64,000 nucleotides of DNA from Pseudemcibacter sp038106445 (GTDB taxonomy: Bacteria; Pseudomonadota; Alphaproteobacteria; Sphingomonadales; Emcibacteraceae): contig JAYODU010000001.1 of NCBI GenBank assembly GCA_038106445.1, forward strand, positions 310,001 through 374,000, read 5' to 3'. The translations under genes and the position numbers were made by a program. The notes under the pieces are model-generated. The model was not told the origin of the DNA, made no database searches, and saw nothing but the letters and a program-made list of their open reading frames with translations. How positions within the stretch are numbered: the first letter of the stretch is position 1; every line of letters starts with the position of its first letter. Positions 1 through 7,613 of this stretch are shown here, piece after piece.

Positions 1-158
1 GTATAAGGCCGTATCCAGTCAAGACGCGCACCCATATCAGACCAGAAACCTTCCGGATCCGATAAAGAACGACCATAAAGATCAAGATAACCTTCATTGT
101 CAATTAACACATGTGCTGATACAGCAGCAGAGACAGGATGTATTATTTCTTCCGACAT
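1..158 (-). CDS. acs: Acetyl-CoA synthetase-type AMP-forming ligase, N-terminal fragment (cut by window start)
   Basis: Only the first 52 codons are inside the window. The translated start (MSEEIIHPVSAA...) leads into the pattern YLDLYGRSLSDPEGFW...LDWIRPY, which matches the N-terminal segment of acetyl- and propionyl-CoA synthetases (Y-x-x-LY-x-x-S-x-x-DP-x-x-FW, then a L-D-W-x-x-P turn). These cytosolic enzymes activate short carboxylates to acyl-CoA through an acyl-adenylate. The catalytic core lies outside the window, so acetyl- versus propionyl-specificity cannot be judged. The gene reads leftward, 58 nt downstream of the MnmC-like gene on the same strand. The ATG at 158 was chosen because the match to the family begins within about 20 residues of it. 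Confidence 0.7.
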   Translation of the reverse strand, partial: MSEEIIHPVSAAVSAHVLIDNEGYLDLYGRSLSDPEGFWSDMGARLDWIRPY

Positions 159-216
159 ATTGGTCCTTATTCTTTGATGTGTTCTGTTGGATGTTAATAA
201 GTCGACTTTGAAATGT

Positions 217-1401
217 CTATTTTTTTGAAAGCATACGAATAATAAATCTTGCTGGATGTAAGGCGTTGCATATTACGTTATTGAAAGGAGGGTTATCTCC
301 GTTCAATATATTTGCTAAATATTTACCCAGAATGGGTGCATGAACAAAACCCCTTGAGCCATAGCCGACATTCATAAATAAATTGTTGTGATATGGTGCA
401 TCATTATATTTTTTATACCTGGATCCGTGCCGGAGTGCTTCATAATCACTCATGTAAAGGTCATAATCCGGTACCGGGCCGCAAAGGGGCAAATGATCGG
501 ATGACATGGCGCGACCGGCTTTTCTGCCACCCATAATTTTTGGATTTTTAAACTGATATGGTGAGTTACTTATATTTTCGGCATGTGCTTTTGCGGTTAT
601 GGTCGGGTTAAAGCCTTTTTCGAAAGTCGCCCCGCAAATATGCGCACTACCAAATTCGGTGTTAATCACAGGCGATACATACCCGTCAGAAACAAGTATA
701 TGATTTTCCGTAAATGCCGGTGCAACATATGTTATCTGGCCATATAACTGTTTTAAAGAAAAGGTTTGTGTCTGCTTAAAATTGCTAATATCTGCTGCAT
801 TTGTAAAAATTATCGCATCAGCTTCTAAAATTTTATTGCCGCAATGGTTCAACAACATCCATTCATTGGCTGAATTTTTGATAATTTCCGTTACTGTCTG
901 CCCCCCGATAAAATCACTATCAATTAATTTTCTAAGGGCAGAAGGGATAACATATCCGCCAGAAGGAAATATAAGCCTGTTTTCCTGCTTATAGAGTATA
1001 TTTTCTTGATAGTAGTGGGTAATTCTTGAAAATCTGTCCAATTCTTCACTGTTTTTAGCACTTTTAAATAGAATACTTGGATGAAAAATATTTTCACCCA
1101 ACGACGCATAAAATCTTAGAGCATATTGATAAGCGTCGAGAAAATATGAACCTTCAACGCTTTCTCCTGCGCTAACAGAGGGTTCAAGAATTGCAACAGG
1201 ATTACCGGATGCCTGTGATAAAGGAAAATCATTTTTATCAATTATAGTTACCTTAAACCCTGCTTTCTTGAGGTGAATATAACAGCATATTCCGGCTATT
1301 CCTGCACCTATTATAACGATGCTGGATTTTTCGTTTAAAGCGGGTGGTATTTTAAACCAGGGTTTATTAGTCATTTTATCATTCATTGATTTGGAGAACA
1401 T
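217..1401 (-). CDS. FAD-dependent oxidoreductase, stand-alone MnmC oxidase-domain type
   Basis: A 394-aa flavoprotein of the DAO superfamily. A dinucleotide-binding motif (VIIGAGIAG, about residues 29-37) is followed by an acidic residue ending the second strand (IIDKND), then ASGNP with a downstream P, which is characteristic of the MnmC C-terminal domain. Near the C-terminus GRKAGRAMSSDHLPLCGPVPDY resembles the MnmC block R-x-x-x-x-DHLP-x-x-G-x-x-PD. In fused MnmC this domain oxidatively removes the carboxymethyl group of cmnm5(s2)U34 in tRNA. Here the methyltransferase half (MnmD) is absent, so it is either a separate oxidase or a related amino-acid oxidase. Several in-frame ATGs occur in the first 10 codons, so the exact start is uncertain. 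Confidence 0.65.
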   Translation of the reverse strand: MFSKSMNDKMTNKPWFKIPPALNEKSSIVIIGAGIAGICCYIHLKKAGFKVTIIDKNDFPLSQASGNPVAILEPSVSAGESVEGSYFLDAYQYALRFYASLGENIFHPSILFKSAKNSEELDRFSRITHYYQENILYKQENRLIFPSGGYVIPSALRKLIDSDFIGGQTVTEIIKNSANEWMLLNHCGNKILEADAIIFTNAADISNFKQTQTFSLKQLYGQITYVAPAFTENHILVSDGYVSPVINTEFGSAHICGATFEKGFNPTITAKAHAENISNSPYQFKNPKIMGGRKAGRAMSSDHLPLCGPVPDYDLYMSDYEALRHGSRYKKYNDAPYHNNLFMNVGYGSRGFVHAPILGKYLANILNGDNPPFNNVICNALHPARFIIRMLSKK

Positions 1402-1482
1402 AGTAAACTAAGTTATCATTTAAGGCACGGGACAAAATACATTATCAAAATCATAATATTTGTAGGCTCAGGCAAGGACAAA

Positions 1483-2073
1483 ATGAATAAAATTTTAACG
1501 ACCCTGGTTTGTTTTGCACTAACATCAATTTCCAATCCATATGTTTATGCTCAGGAAAAAGGTGATATTGTTATACCATGCGCCATACCGTTTTACCGGG
1601 AGTTGGATTTTACTGTTGGTGAATGGCAGGTTTTTCACAAATCAACTGGTAAGATAGCCGGTTATGATAGAATAGGTAGAACATTAAGAGGGTGTGCTAT
1701 CCAGCAGAGCTGGATATCACTAGATGATTATTTTTCATCAAAATATGTGCCTTTCAGAATGAACGGTAAAAGTCTGACCGCATTTAACGGCACGGAATGG
1801 GTTCAGTTCTGGGTTGATAATCAGGCAGGGGTTCAAATCTTGAAGGGTGGGCCAGAGCGAGGTCAATTCGTATTACAAAGCGAAAAGCCAGTGGCAGGAT
1901 ACGAATATATGCTTATCTGGCAGAAACAGGAAGACGGTAGTTTACTGAACACGCATAAGCGTCGGAATATTTCAGATAATAAAAATGCGGAGTGGGAAAC
2001 CCTATATGAATGGGTGTATGTTAAAAACCTTAATCAGGATTTATATCCAGATGAAATAGACGAAAATGACTAA
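1483..2073 (+). CDS. Secreted protein of unknown function
   Basis: A 196-aa protein with a Sec-type signal peptide (hydrophobic residues about 5-22, cleavage probably after YAQ). The mature part has the pattern LDFTVGEWQVF...GRTLRGCAIQQSW...GKSLTAFN-x-x-x-x-WVQFWVD. It resembles periplasmic proteins of the DUF1579-like type, in which a W-E/Q-V strand, a GC-x-x-x-x-x-W strand and a Q-x-W-V-D strand form a beta barrel. Two cysteines (in PCAIP and RGCA) could form a disulfide. No catalytic motif is evident. It is divergent from the MnmC-like gene, and its TAA stop overlaps the stop of the convergent EAL pseudogene by two bases. Function not known. Confidence 0.6.
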   Translation: MNKILTTLVCFALTSISNPYVYAQEKGDIVIPCAIPFYRELDFTVGEWQVFHKSTGKIAGYDRIGRTLRGCAIQQSWISLDDYFSSKYVPFRMNGKSLTAFNGTEWVQFWVDNQAGVQILKGGPERGQFVLQSEKPVAGYEYMLIWQKQEDGSLLNTHKRRNISDNKNAEWETLYEWVYVKNLNQDLYPDEIDEND

Positions 2074-2819
2074 GGTTTGTTTTTTTCCAGCAAATTTTTC
2101 TGAAAATCGATAAAAGCTTCTTCGTCAATTGGACGGCAGAAATGGTAACCCTGAAAAACATCGCAGCCTTTCTCATTTAAAATTCTGACATGTTCTTCTG
2201 TTTCCACACCTTCGCCAACAACAATCAAACCCAAACTGTGACCCAGGCGGATAACGGCGTCGGTTATGGCGGCGTCATCGTTGTCCTAATGAATATTGCG
2301 AATAAATGACTGGTCAATTTTTAATCGGTCTACAGGGAATTTTTTCAGGTAAGCAAGCGATGAATAACCAGTGCCGAAGTCATCAATTGATAAATATACA
2401 CCGAGCGCTTTAAGCTGTTCCAGTTTTGTCACAACGTTATCCGTATTCTTGATAACCATCCCCTCTGTGATTTCAAGTTCCAGCCATTCAGGATCCAGAC
2501 CAGAAGTACTTATCGCACCTTTGATGGTTTGAACGAAATTTTCAGCATGAAACTGTCGGGCAGAAATATTGACACTGATGCGGATTTTTTTAAGTCCCTG
2601 GTTCTGCCATTTTTTTGCAGCTTTACAGGCAGTATTTAAGACCCATTGGCCGATGGGGATCATCAGGCCACAAAGTTCTGCGACCGGGATAAACTGGTTA
2701 GGCGGGATCATCCCTTTTTCGCTATGGTTCCAACGGATCAGGGCTTCCGCCCCAACAATTTTATTACTGCTCGCGTCAAATTGTGGCTGGTAATGAAGCA
2801 GGAGTTCATTGTTTCCCAA
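2070..2819 (-). pseudogene. EAL-domain (c-di-GMP phosphodiesterase) gene interrupted by an in-frame amber codon
   Basis: Codons from 2819 down encode an EAL domain starting at LLLHYQPQ, with the catalytic EAL triplet (AEALIRW), NISARQF, the E-x-T segment (LEITEG) and DDFGTGYSSLAYL. Translation reaches RNIH and meets TAG at 2288-2286. The same frame then continues to 2070 with DNDDAAITDAVIRLGHSLGL, GEGVETEEH and GCDVFQGYHFCRPI, which is the rest of a normal EAL domain. So one nonsense codon separates two intact halves. At the 5' side the only start is TTG 2819 and an upstream stop lies at 2861-2859, so any PAS, GGDEF or membrane part is also missing. EAL enzymes hydrolyse c-di-GMP. This copy lacks the C-terminal EGVE glutamate if read only to the stop, and is probably inactive. 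Confidence 0.85.
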
Positions 2820-2895
2820 ATTAATTACATCACATCCAGGAACTTTAATAAGGCAAGTTTAATTTTGCGTTAATTTGCAATAATTTGGAGATATT

Positions 2896-3714
2896 TCAGG
2901 GTCTGGGAATTGGAAAATATAATTGCTGGCCGGAAGGTTTGAAATTTTCAATAACAGAACGGGCCTTTTCTGACTTAAACCAGTCTACAACCAGCTTCTG
3001 GTTCTGGGCAGATATATGAGGATGTTTTTCATTACTCACAGTAATAAGATGGTATGTATTGCTAAGCAATTCATCATTGCTAAATAGAGCGTTATGATCT
3101 CCCTTATTTTCATAAGTAATCCAGGTTGCATTATCGGTCAAAACATAAGCATTCTTTTCAATCGCTACATTTAATGTTCGGCCCATGCCTGTTCCCGTTT
3201 GAATATACCGTTCGTTGGAAAAATCATTTGGATCATACCCGGTTAATTTCCAAACCATCATTTCAGCATTATGAGTACCACTTTGATCAGCTCTGGATAT
3301 AAAGATGGAATTACTTTCAGCTATTTTTTGAAAAGCTTCCCTTGCATTTGAACTGCTTCTTATATCCGCCGGGTCAGAGGACGGTCCAACCAACACAAAA
3401 TTATTTCTCATAATTGCCAGTCTCTCTGATCCATATCCTTCTTTCATAAATTGTTCTTCTGCGATTGGATCATGGACCAAAATTACATCGGCATTACCGT
3501 CTTCGGCGGACCGTAATACTTTTCCTGTGCCAAATGCGATGCTCTTTATTTTCAGACCTGTGTCTTTTTCCAGTTCCGGAAGCAACACGCTAAGTAACCC
3601 TGGATCACGGGTAGTTGTGGTCGCCATAAATATCAGTGGACGTTCACCGGACGTCAGAAAAATATAGAATATAATAATAGTACAGATAAATATTGCGATT
3701 GAAAGAATGCGCAT
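2896..3714 (-). CDS. tupA: Tungstate/molybdate-type ABC transporter, substrate-binding protein
   Basis: A 272-aa extracytoplasmic binding protein with an N-terminal membrane anchor or signal segment (about residues 3-20). The TupA-like core reads TTTTRDPGLL...LLPELEKDTGLKIK...GTGKVLRSAEDGNADVILVHDP-x-x-E-x-x-F...GYG...NNFVLVGP...DP. The oxyanion-binding threonines and serines lie at the start of this block, and the later SRADQSGTH segment is also typical. It would capture tungstate (or molybdate) in the periplasm for the adjacent permease and ATPase. The last gene of the tupB-tupC-tupA run, it starts 2 nt after the tupC stop. Oxyanion selectivity cannot be settled by eye, but the resemblance is closer to TupA than ModA. 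Confidence 0.85.
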   Translation of the reverse strand: MRILSIAIFICTIIIFYIFLTSGERPLIFMATTTTRDPGLLSVLLPELEKDTGLKIKSIAFGTGKVLRSAEDGNADVILVHDPIAEEQFMKEGYGSERLAIMRNNFVLVGPSSDPADIRSSSNAREAFQKIAESNSIFISRADQSGTHNAEMMVWKLTGYDPNDFSNERYIQTGTGMGRTLNVAIEKNAYVLTDNATWITYENKGDHNALFSNDELLSNTYHLITVSNEKHPHISAQNQKLVVDWFKSEKARSVIENFKPSGQQLYFPIPRP

Positions 3715-3716
3715 CG

Positions 3717-4412
3717 CTAAAGCCTTCCTTCAATGAATTTTTTTGCCTGTTCTGTTTTTGGGCTATGAAAGAATTCCGTTGCGAATGATTTTTCGATAAC
3801 GGTTCCGTCCTGGATGTAAATAACTTCTTCGGCTATCCTTCGTGCTTGCATGAGATCATGACTTGCCATCACGATAGTCATTTCATTTTGCCGTGTTAAT
3901 CCGATCATATCTTCCAAAATGGCTGTGGCCTTAGGATCCAGATTTGCAGTAGGTTCATCAAGAAATAAAATATCAGGTTTCAGTAGAAGTGCACGGACAA
4001 GTGAAAGGCGCTGTTTTTCTCCACTTGAAAGTGACCTTGCGGGTCTGTCGATAAGCGATTGCATGGAAAAATTGGCTAAAGCAGTCTTGGCAATATCATC
4101 TTGTTCAGATTTATCGACGCCAGTCAATTCCAGTATAAAGGTCATATTCTGCAAAACCGTTCTTCTTAGCAAAACGGGTTTTGGAAAAACCATGGCACTT
4201 TTGGACATGTTTTCATTCAATTTGATGGTGCCACTTGTAGGCTCAAGTAGCCCATGACAAATTTTCAGAAGGATACTTTTGCCGGCACCGTTAGGGCCAA
4301 GAATAACGGTTGTTTTATTCTTTGAAATTTCGAGAGTTGTTTGCTCCAGAGCTTTTCCTTTTTCATGACTGTAACTAACATCATGCAGGCTGAGTGCAAC
4401 GGGGTTACTCAT
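3717..4412 (-). CDS. tupC: Tungstate-type ABC transporter, ATP-binding protein
   Basis: A 231-aa ABC ATPase. Walker A GPNGAGKS is at about residues 39-46, with a Q-loop region after it, signature LSSGEKQR, Walker B DILFLDEPT and the switch histidine in ASHD. It powers import through the neighbouring permease. The ATG at 4412 (MSNPVALSL) was preferred to an upstream in-frame start at 4454 because it gives a normal ABC N-terminus and only an 8-nt overlap with the permease stop at 4405, a usual coupled arrangement. Gene order permease-ATPase-binding protein differs from the commoner tupA-tupB-tupC order. It lacks the long C-terminal MOP-type domain of ModC. Confidence 0.85.
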   Translation of the reverse strand: MSNPVALSLHDVSYSHEKGKALEQTTLEISKNKTTVILGPNGAGKSILLKICHGLLEPTSGTIKLNENMSKSAMVFPKPVLLRRTVLQNMTFILELTGVDKSEQDDIAKTALANFSMQSLIDRPARSLSSGEKQRLSLVRALLLKPDILFLDEPTANLDPKATAILEDMIGLTRQNEMTIVMASHDLMQARRIAEEVIYIQDGTVIEKSFATEFFHSPKTEQAKKFIEGRL

Positions 4413-5124
4413 TTCTGTAATTTCCTTGCATGGTGCTGTAATAAATTCTGACAAAATACATTAAGGTGGTAGTGCCTAACGAAAGAAGAAGAAGGATTAT
4501 TCCCAACGCCATTGCAAGTTCCAGATTTCCTTTGCTTATTTCCATTTGAATTGATGTCGTCATGGTACGCGTACTATGTTCTATATTTCCGCCGACAATC
4601 ATCACAGCCCCTACCTCAGCAATCGCACGACCAAAGCCAGCTAATAAAACAGTAAGCAGGCCTATACGGCTTTCCCAGAGAAGTGTTTTTATGCGTTTTG
4701 AAAATGATAGTCTGAGTGAACGAAAAAATTCATCATATTCCATATTCATATCTTCTATAGCCTGTCGGCATAACGCCGTAATAATGGGAAATATAAGCAG
4801 GCATTGTGCGATGATCATTGCTTCCGGCGTATAAAGTAGGCCCAGTAAACCTAGCGGTCCTGTTCGGGATAACAGGATATATACAATTAACCCTGCCACA
4901 ACGGGCGGCAACCCCATAAAAGCATTTATAATAATGGTGAGTACTTTCGCGCCTGGAAAATCCCGAACAGCGAGCAGTGATCCAAGCGGAAACCCTATTA
5001 AAGTAGCTAAAATAAGTGCAGTTAAACTGACATATAGTGACAGACCAATTATTTCCATCAAATCGGCGTCGAATGAAAAAATCAAATAAAGCGATTGAAT
5101 AAAAATTCCTGGGTTTTCTGTCAT
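4405..5124 (-). CDS. tupB: Tungstate-type ABC transporter, permease
   Basis: A 239-aa inner-membrane permease of the binding-protein-dependent family, with about five hydrophobic segments (near residues 23-45, 55-80, 90-115, 160-180 and 200-225). The cytoplasmic coupling loop has an EAA-like region (EFFRSLRLSF...) followed by GFGRAIAEVGAVMIVGGNI, which is typical of TupB/ModB-type permeases. First gene of the three-gene transporter operon. It is divergent from the TusA-like gene, with 87 nt between the starts that must hold both promoters. Tungstate or molybdate supply implies a W- or Mo-cofactor enzyme elsewhere in the genome. Confidence 0.85.
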   Translation of the reverse strand: MTENPGIFIQSLYLIFSFDADLMEIIGLSLYVSLTALILATLIGFPLGSLLAVRDFPGAKVLTIIINAFMGLPPVVAGLIVYILLSRTGPLGLLGLLYTPEAMIIAQCLLIFPIITALCRQAIEDMNMEYDEFFRSLRLSFSKRIKTLLWESRIGLLTVLLAGFGRAIAEVGAVMIVGGNIEHSTRTMTTSIQMEISKGNLELAMALGIILLLLSLGTTTLMYFVRIYYSTMQGNYRNE

Positions 5125-5211
5125 ATTTGTCTTTTATGCTTTGCGTGCGGCGAATCTAGCTGCTAAATCAGCACTAGTAAACTTGAATTTACGGGCTAAT
5201 TAAAGGATTAA

Positions 5212-5451
5212 ATGAATTTGGTTGCTGTTGCAGATTACATATTGGATGTGAGCGGTCACAAATGCCCTATTCCTGTGCTCAGATTGAGGCGGGCGCTTGA
5301 AAAGTCTGTTATTGGAACGACTGTTGCTTTAAAGGCGACCGACCCCATGACGCTCATTGATGTGCCAAATTATTGTCGGGAAGCGGGCCATTTAATTGAA
5401 GATGTGGATGAATCTGACGGTCAAATCCTATATATCATTAGAAAATGCTGA
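5212..5451 (+). CDS. TusA-family sulfurtransferase-like protein
   Basis: A 79-aa small protein of the TusA/SirA fold, carrying the hallmark C-P-x-P motif (HKCPIPVLRLRRAL, about residues 17-30) whose cysteine carries persulfide sulfur in the family. The later region A-x-DP-M-x-x-x-DVP and a C-terminal strand fit the two-layer alpha/beta fold. Members relay sulfur for tRNA thiolation, molybdenum cofactor or other sulfur metabolism. The next gene, 15 nt downstream, is a SufE-type sulfur acceptor, so the pair may form a sulfur-relay module. Placement next to a Mo/W transporter is suggestive of cofactor sulfuration, but this is inference. A conserved cysteine at the extreme C-terminus (RKC) is unusual. 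Confidence 0.8.
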   Translation: MNLVAVADYILDVSGHKCPIPVLRLRRALEKSVIGTTVALKATDPMTLIDVPNYCREAGHLIEDVDESDGQILYIIRKC

Positions 5452-5466
5452 CGATTGGGGAGAAAA

Positions 5467-5868
5467 ATGAATATTGAAGAAGTTAAAGAAACATTTGAAT
5501 TTATGGACGATTGGGAAGATCGGTACCGCTTCATCATTGATCTTGGGCGTAAATTGCCGGAGTTTGATAAAAGTGATCAGACCGAACAAAACCGCGTTCA
5601 GGGATGTACCAGTAAGGTTTGGTTAGTCTATAGTCGTGATGGGGATAATATTCATTTCAGAGGCGATAGTGACGCACACATCGTCAAGGGGCTTGTCGCA
5701 ATAATCCTCATGATCTTTTCCGGAAAAACACCTAGTGATATTATTAATATAGATGCAAAGAAAATTTTACAGGAACTTGGTTTATCACAGCATCTTTCAC
5801 CCATGCGAACCAACGGTCTGTTTGCAATGGTTGAAAGAATTAAGGCTATCGGCGAGAGTTTTCTTTAA
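5467..5868 (+). CDS. sufE: SufE family cysteine desulfurase sulfur acceptor
   Basis: A 133-aa SufE-fold protein. The pattern EFMDDWEDRYRFIIDLGRKLP, then QGCTSKVWL with the persulfide-accepting cysteine, then FRGDSDAHIVKGLVAI and LGLSQHLSPMRTNGL, is full-length SufE. It accepts sulfane sulfur from a SufS-type desulfurase and stimulates it for Fe-S cluster assembly. The start is set at ATG 5467, preceded by a GGGGAG ribosome-binding site. An upstream TTG at 5455 is in frame but would put the ribosome site inside the gene. It follows the TusA-like gene closely and is probably co-transcribed with it. No suf operon is visible here. Confidence 0.9.
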   Translation: MNIEEVKETFEFMDDWEDRYRFIIDLGRKLPEFDKSDQTEQNRVQGCTSKVWLVYSRDGDNIHFRGDSDAHIVKGLVAIILMIFSGKTPSDIINIDAKKILQELGLSQHLSPMRTNGLFAMVERIKAIGESFL

Positions 5869-5892
5869 AAAAGACCCCGGCATAAAGCCGGG
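5866..5892 (-). terminator. Rho-independent terminator (leftward)
   Basis: A GC-rich hairpin (CCCGGC, loop ATAAA, GCCGGG at 5876-5892) is followed on the minus strand by a run of T residues (complement of 5867-5872). It would terminate leftward transcripts coming from the ABC-2 permease remnant. On the plus strand no T-run follows the stem, so termination of sufE is less certain. Confidence 0.75.
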
Positions 5893-5944
5893 TTGAGAGG
5901 GAAGATATCGGACAGGATGAATTTCCTGTCCTAAAGTAAATCAA

Positions 5945-6442
5945 TTAGGCAAGAGCATGTCTTTTCCTGAAATATATGGTGCCGCTGATAAGTGCAGCTG
6001 TAATAACCAATCCAATCCAAAATGCAGGGTCCGCGAAACTCGTGGTCGCAAAGTATGTACCTTCAACAATATTTTCTGCCCAGTTTTCAAAAAAACTTAT
6101 GATAGCCTCGACCAACAATGAACCGTTGAAGAATAGTTCCTCCGTAGCGATAATAAGGGCAGGCACAGCAAATGCCACCAGAAAAGGAGGACGTGTTGAA
6201 AAACTGGATACTAACATAAACCATGCGATTATAGGAGACAGCCAAAGCAGCATTATAATTGGTGGTACAATATTTAGTACTATCAGCAACGGTACATTAA
6301 TGTTTGAAATAAATAATCCCCAAACATCTACACCATTTGCAATTCTAAGAATGGACATAACGATTACTGTAAAAAGTTCAATTAGTTGTATAATATTATT
6401 AGTTACCACGATAAAGCATTCAGGTGTTATACTGATGACCAA
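5945..6442 (-). pseudogene. C-terminal remnant of an ABC-2-type permease
   Basis: This frame encodes up to 165 residues, nearly all hydrophobic, with about four membrane segments and a final FRKRH cytoplasmic tail. The central pattern LSPIIAWFMLVSSFSTRPPFL followed by A-x-x-x-PALIIATEELFF resembles the C-terminal half of ABC-2 exporter permeases (YxWLLLVSAWARRAPFLW...P...ERxxF). Such permeases are usually 400 or more residues and sit next to an ATPase. Neither the N-terminal half nor an ATPase is present, because the sequence upstream is occupied by the divergent sulfoxide reductase gene. I therefore read it as a truncated leftover, though expression as a short membrane protein is possible. 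A good leftward terminator follows it. Confidence 0.5.
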
Positions 6443-6932
6443 TAGAAGTGAACCAGGTGTGTTACAGATGCAAAAAGAATCAATTTATAAGCAGGTTGAA
6501 GCAGAAATTTACAATGTTACGGAAGGCGAAGATAATATCATCGCAAATATGGCATCAGTCAGTTGTTTGCTAAACTTGGCATTTGAGGATTTCTTCTGGG
6601 TTGGTTTTTATATTGTTGATAAAGATAAGGAACGAGAACTTGTCGTTGGTCCCTATCAGGGTACTTTAGGATGCCTGCGAATTTCCTTTGATCGCGGTGT
6701 ATGTGGTGCCGCGGCTAAATCCGGCAAAACCCAAATTGTCGAAAATGTGCATGACTTTCCCGGTCATATAGCCTGCGACAGTCAGACGAATTCTGAAATT
6801 GTTGTGCCTGTATATAATAAGAAGAAAGAGCTTATAGCCGTTTTTGACGTTGACAGCACTAAACTGTCTACATTTGATAAGATTGATCAGTTTTGGCTGG
6901 AAAAAATACTTGAAACCGTATTTGAAAAATAA
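6435..6932 (+). CDS. msrC: GAF-domain free methionine-(R)-sulfoxide reductase
   Basis: About 165 aa, a single GAF domain of the fRMsr class. The sequence contains F-W-V-GFYIVD, LVVGPYQGTLGCLRI, RGVCGAAA, then DFPGHIACDSQTNSEIVVPVY. All three cysteines used by E. coli fRMsr (in GCLRI, GVCG and HIACD) are present, so it should reduce free L-methionine-(R)-sulfoxide with thioredoxin in the cytosol. Two starts have equal support: ATG 6435 and ATG 6468 each have AGGTG eight nt upstream. From 6468 the protein is 154 aa, closer to the family size. The longer start overlaps the divergent permease remnant by 8 nt. Confidence 0.88.
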   Translation: MTNRSEPGVLQMQKESIYKQVEAEIYNVTEGEDNIIANMASVSCLLNLAFEDFFWVGFYIVDKDKERELVVGPYQGTLGCLRISFDRGVCGAAAKSGKTQIVENVHDFPGHIACDSQTNSEIVVPVYNKKKELIAVFDVDSTKLSTFDKIDQFWLEKILETVFEK

Positions 6933-6946
6933 GATCGGAGGTTTAT

Positions 6947-7414
6947 ATGAATAATGATCAGGATAATGCCGGGATAATTGCTCACCCGCCCTTTTTTTAT
7001 ATTACCGCAGCCTTACTTGCGATTTTGATTGATTACTTTATCCCTTTATCATTTGAAAATCCGACGATAACGAAATATGCTGCGTTTGTCGTATTGGGCA
7101 TTGGGATGTTGATATTCATTCTGTCAGGAAGAATGTTTATTAAAAATAAACAAAGCCCGAGTGTTCATGCGTCCCAGCCAAAAATTATAACTGACGGAAT
7201 ATACGGAAAAACGAGAAATCCGATTTATCTCTCGGCCCATATGTTTATCGCATTTGCCGCGTTTTATTTTGATAATGTCTGGATGCTTCTGATGCTGGTA
7301 CCGATGACTTATATCATTACAAAATTTGCGATTGAAAAAGAGGAACGTTATCTCGAAGGAAAGTTTGGCGAAGCTTACCGTGATTATAAAAGCAGGGTTC
7401 GTCGCTGGTTCTGA
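6947..7414 (+). CDS. Isoprenylcysteine carboxyl methyltransferase-family membrane protein
   Basis: A 155-aa integral membrane protein with about four hydrophobic segments (near residues 17-33, 45-62, 93-107 and 112-126). The C-terminal signature is LITDGIYGKTRNPIYLS...EKEERYLEGKFGEAYRDYKSRVRRWF: an R-N-P-x-Y-L substrate/SAM-region motif followed by the E-x-x-L-x-x-x-FG-x-x-Y-x-x-Y tail. This is typical of the ICMT/PEMT-like methyltransferase family. Bacterial members are mostly uncharacterised and may methylate lipids or small molecules. A strong ribosome-binding site (GGAGG) precedes the ATG. It follows the sulfoxide reductase by 14 nt and is likely in the same transcript. Confidence 0.8.
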   Translation: MNNDQDNAGIIAHPPFFYITAALLAILIDYFIPLSFENPTITKYAAFVVLGIGMLIFILSGRMFIKNKQSPSVHASQPKIITDGIYGKTRNPIYLSAHMFIAFAAFYFDNVWMLLMLVPMTYIITKFAIEKEERYLEGKFGEAYRDYKSRVRRWF

Positions 7415-7513
7415 TTTCAATCACGATAATTTGATGAGAGTGTTCGCGGAAAAACAAGTCGCTTTATTTTGAAATTCAGAAATCCAAAATAAATTGACCA
7501 AAATTATTATGGG

Positions 7514-7547
7514 AAAGTCCCCTGTTATATGACGGGGGACTTTTTAT
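7514..7547 (+). terminator. Rho-independent terminator after the methyltransferase gene
   Basis: AAAGTCCCC (7514-7522) pairs with GGGGACTTT (7535-7543), with a 12-nt loop, and T residues continue to 7545. It closes the msrC / methyltransferase transcript before ettA. Confidence 0.85.
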
Positions 7548-7549
7548 CA

Positions 7550-7578
7550 TTGCTTATTTTTATGTGGCTGCGCTATAT
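7550..7578 (+). promoter_or_regulatory. Candidate sigma-70 promoter of ettA
   Basis: TTGCTT (7550-7555), a 17-nt spacer and CTATAT (7573-7578) lie between the upstream terminator and the ettA ATG at 7614. The position right after a terminator supports a real promoter, but it is based on consensus matching only. Confidence 0.45.
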
Positions 7579-7613
7579 AGTGCCAGTTTTATTTAAATCG
7601 ACGTGAGGAAAAA

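Noticed and set aside
5976..6434. N-terminal extension of the sulfoxide reductase frame by about 150 codons
   Set aside because: The family domain begins only after 6468, the extension resembles no domain, and two good ribosome sites mark starts at 6435 and 6468.
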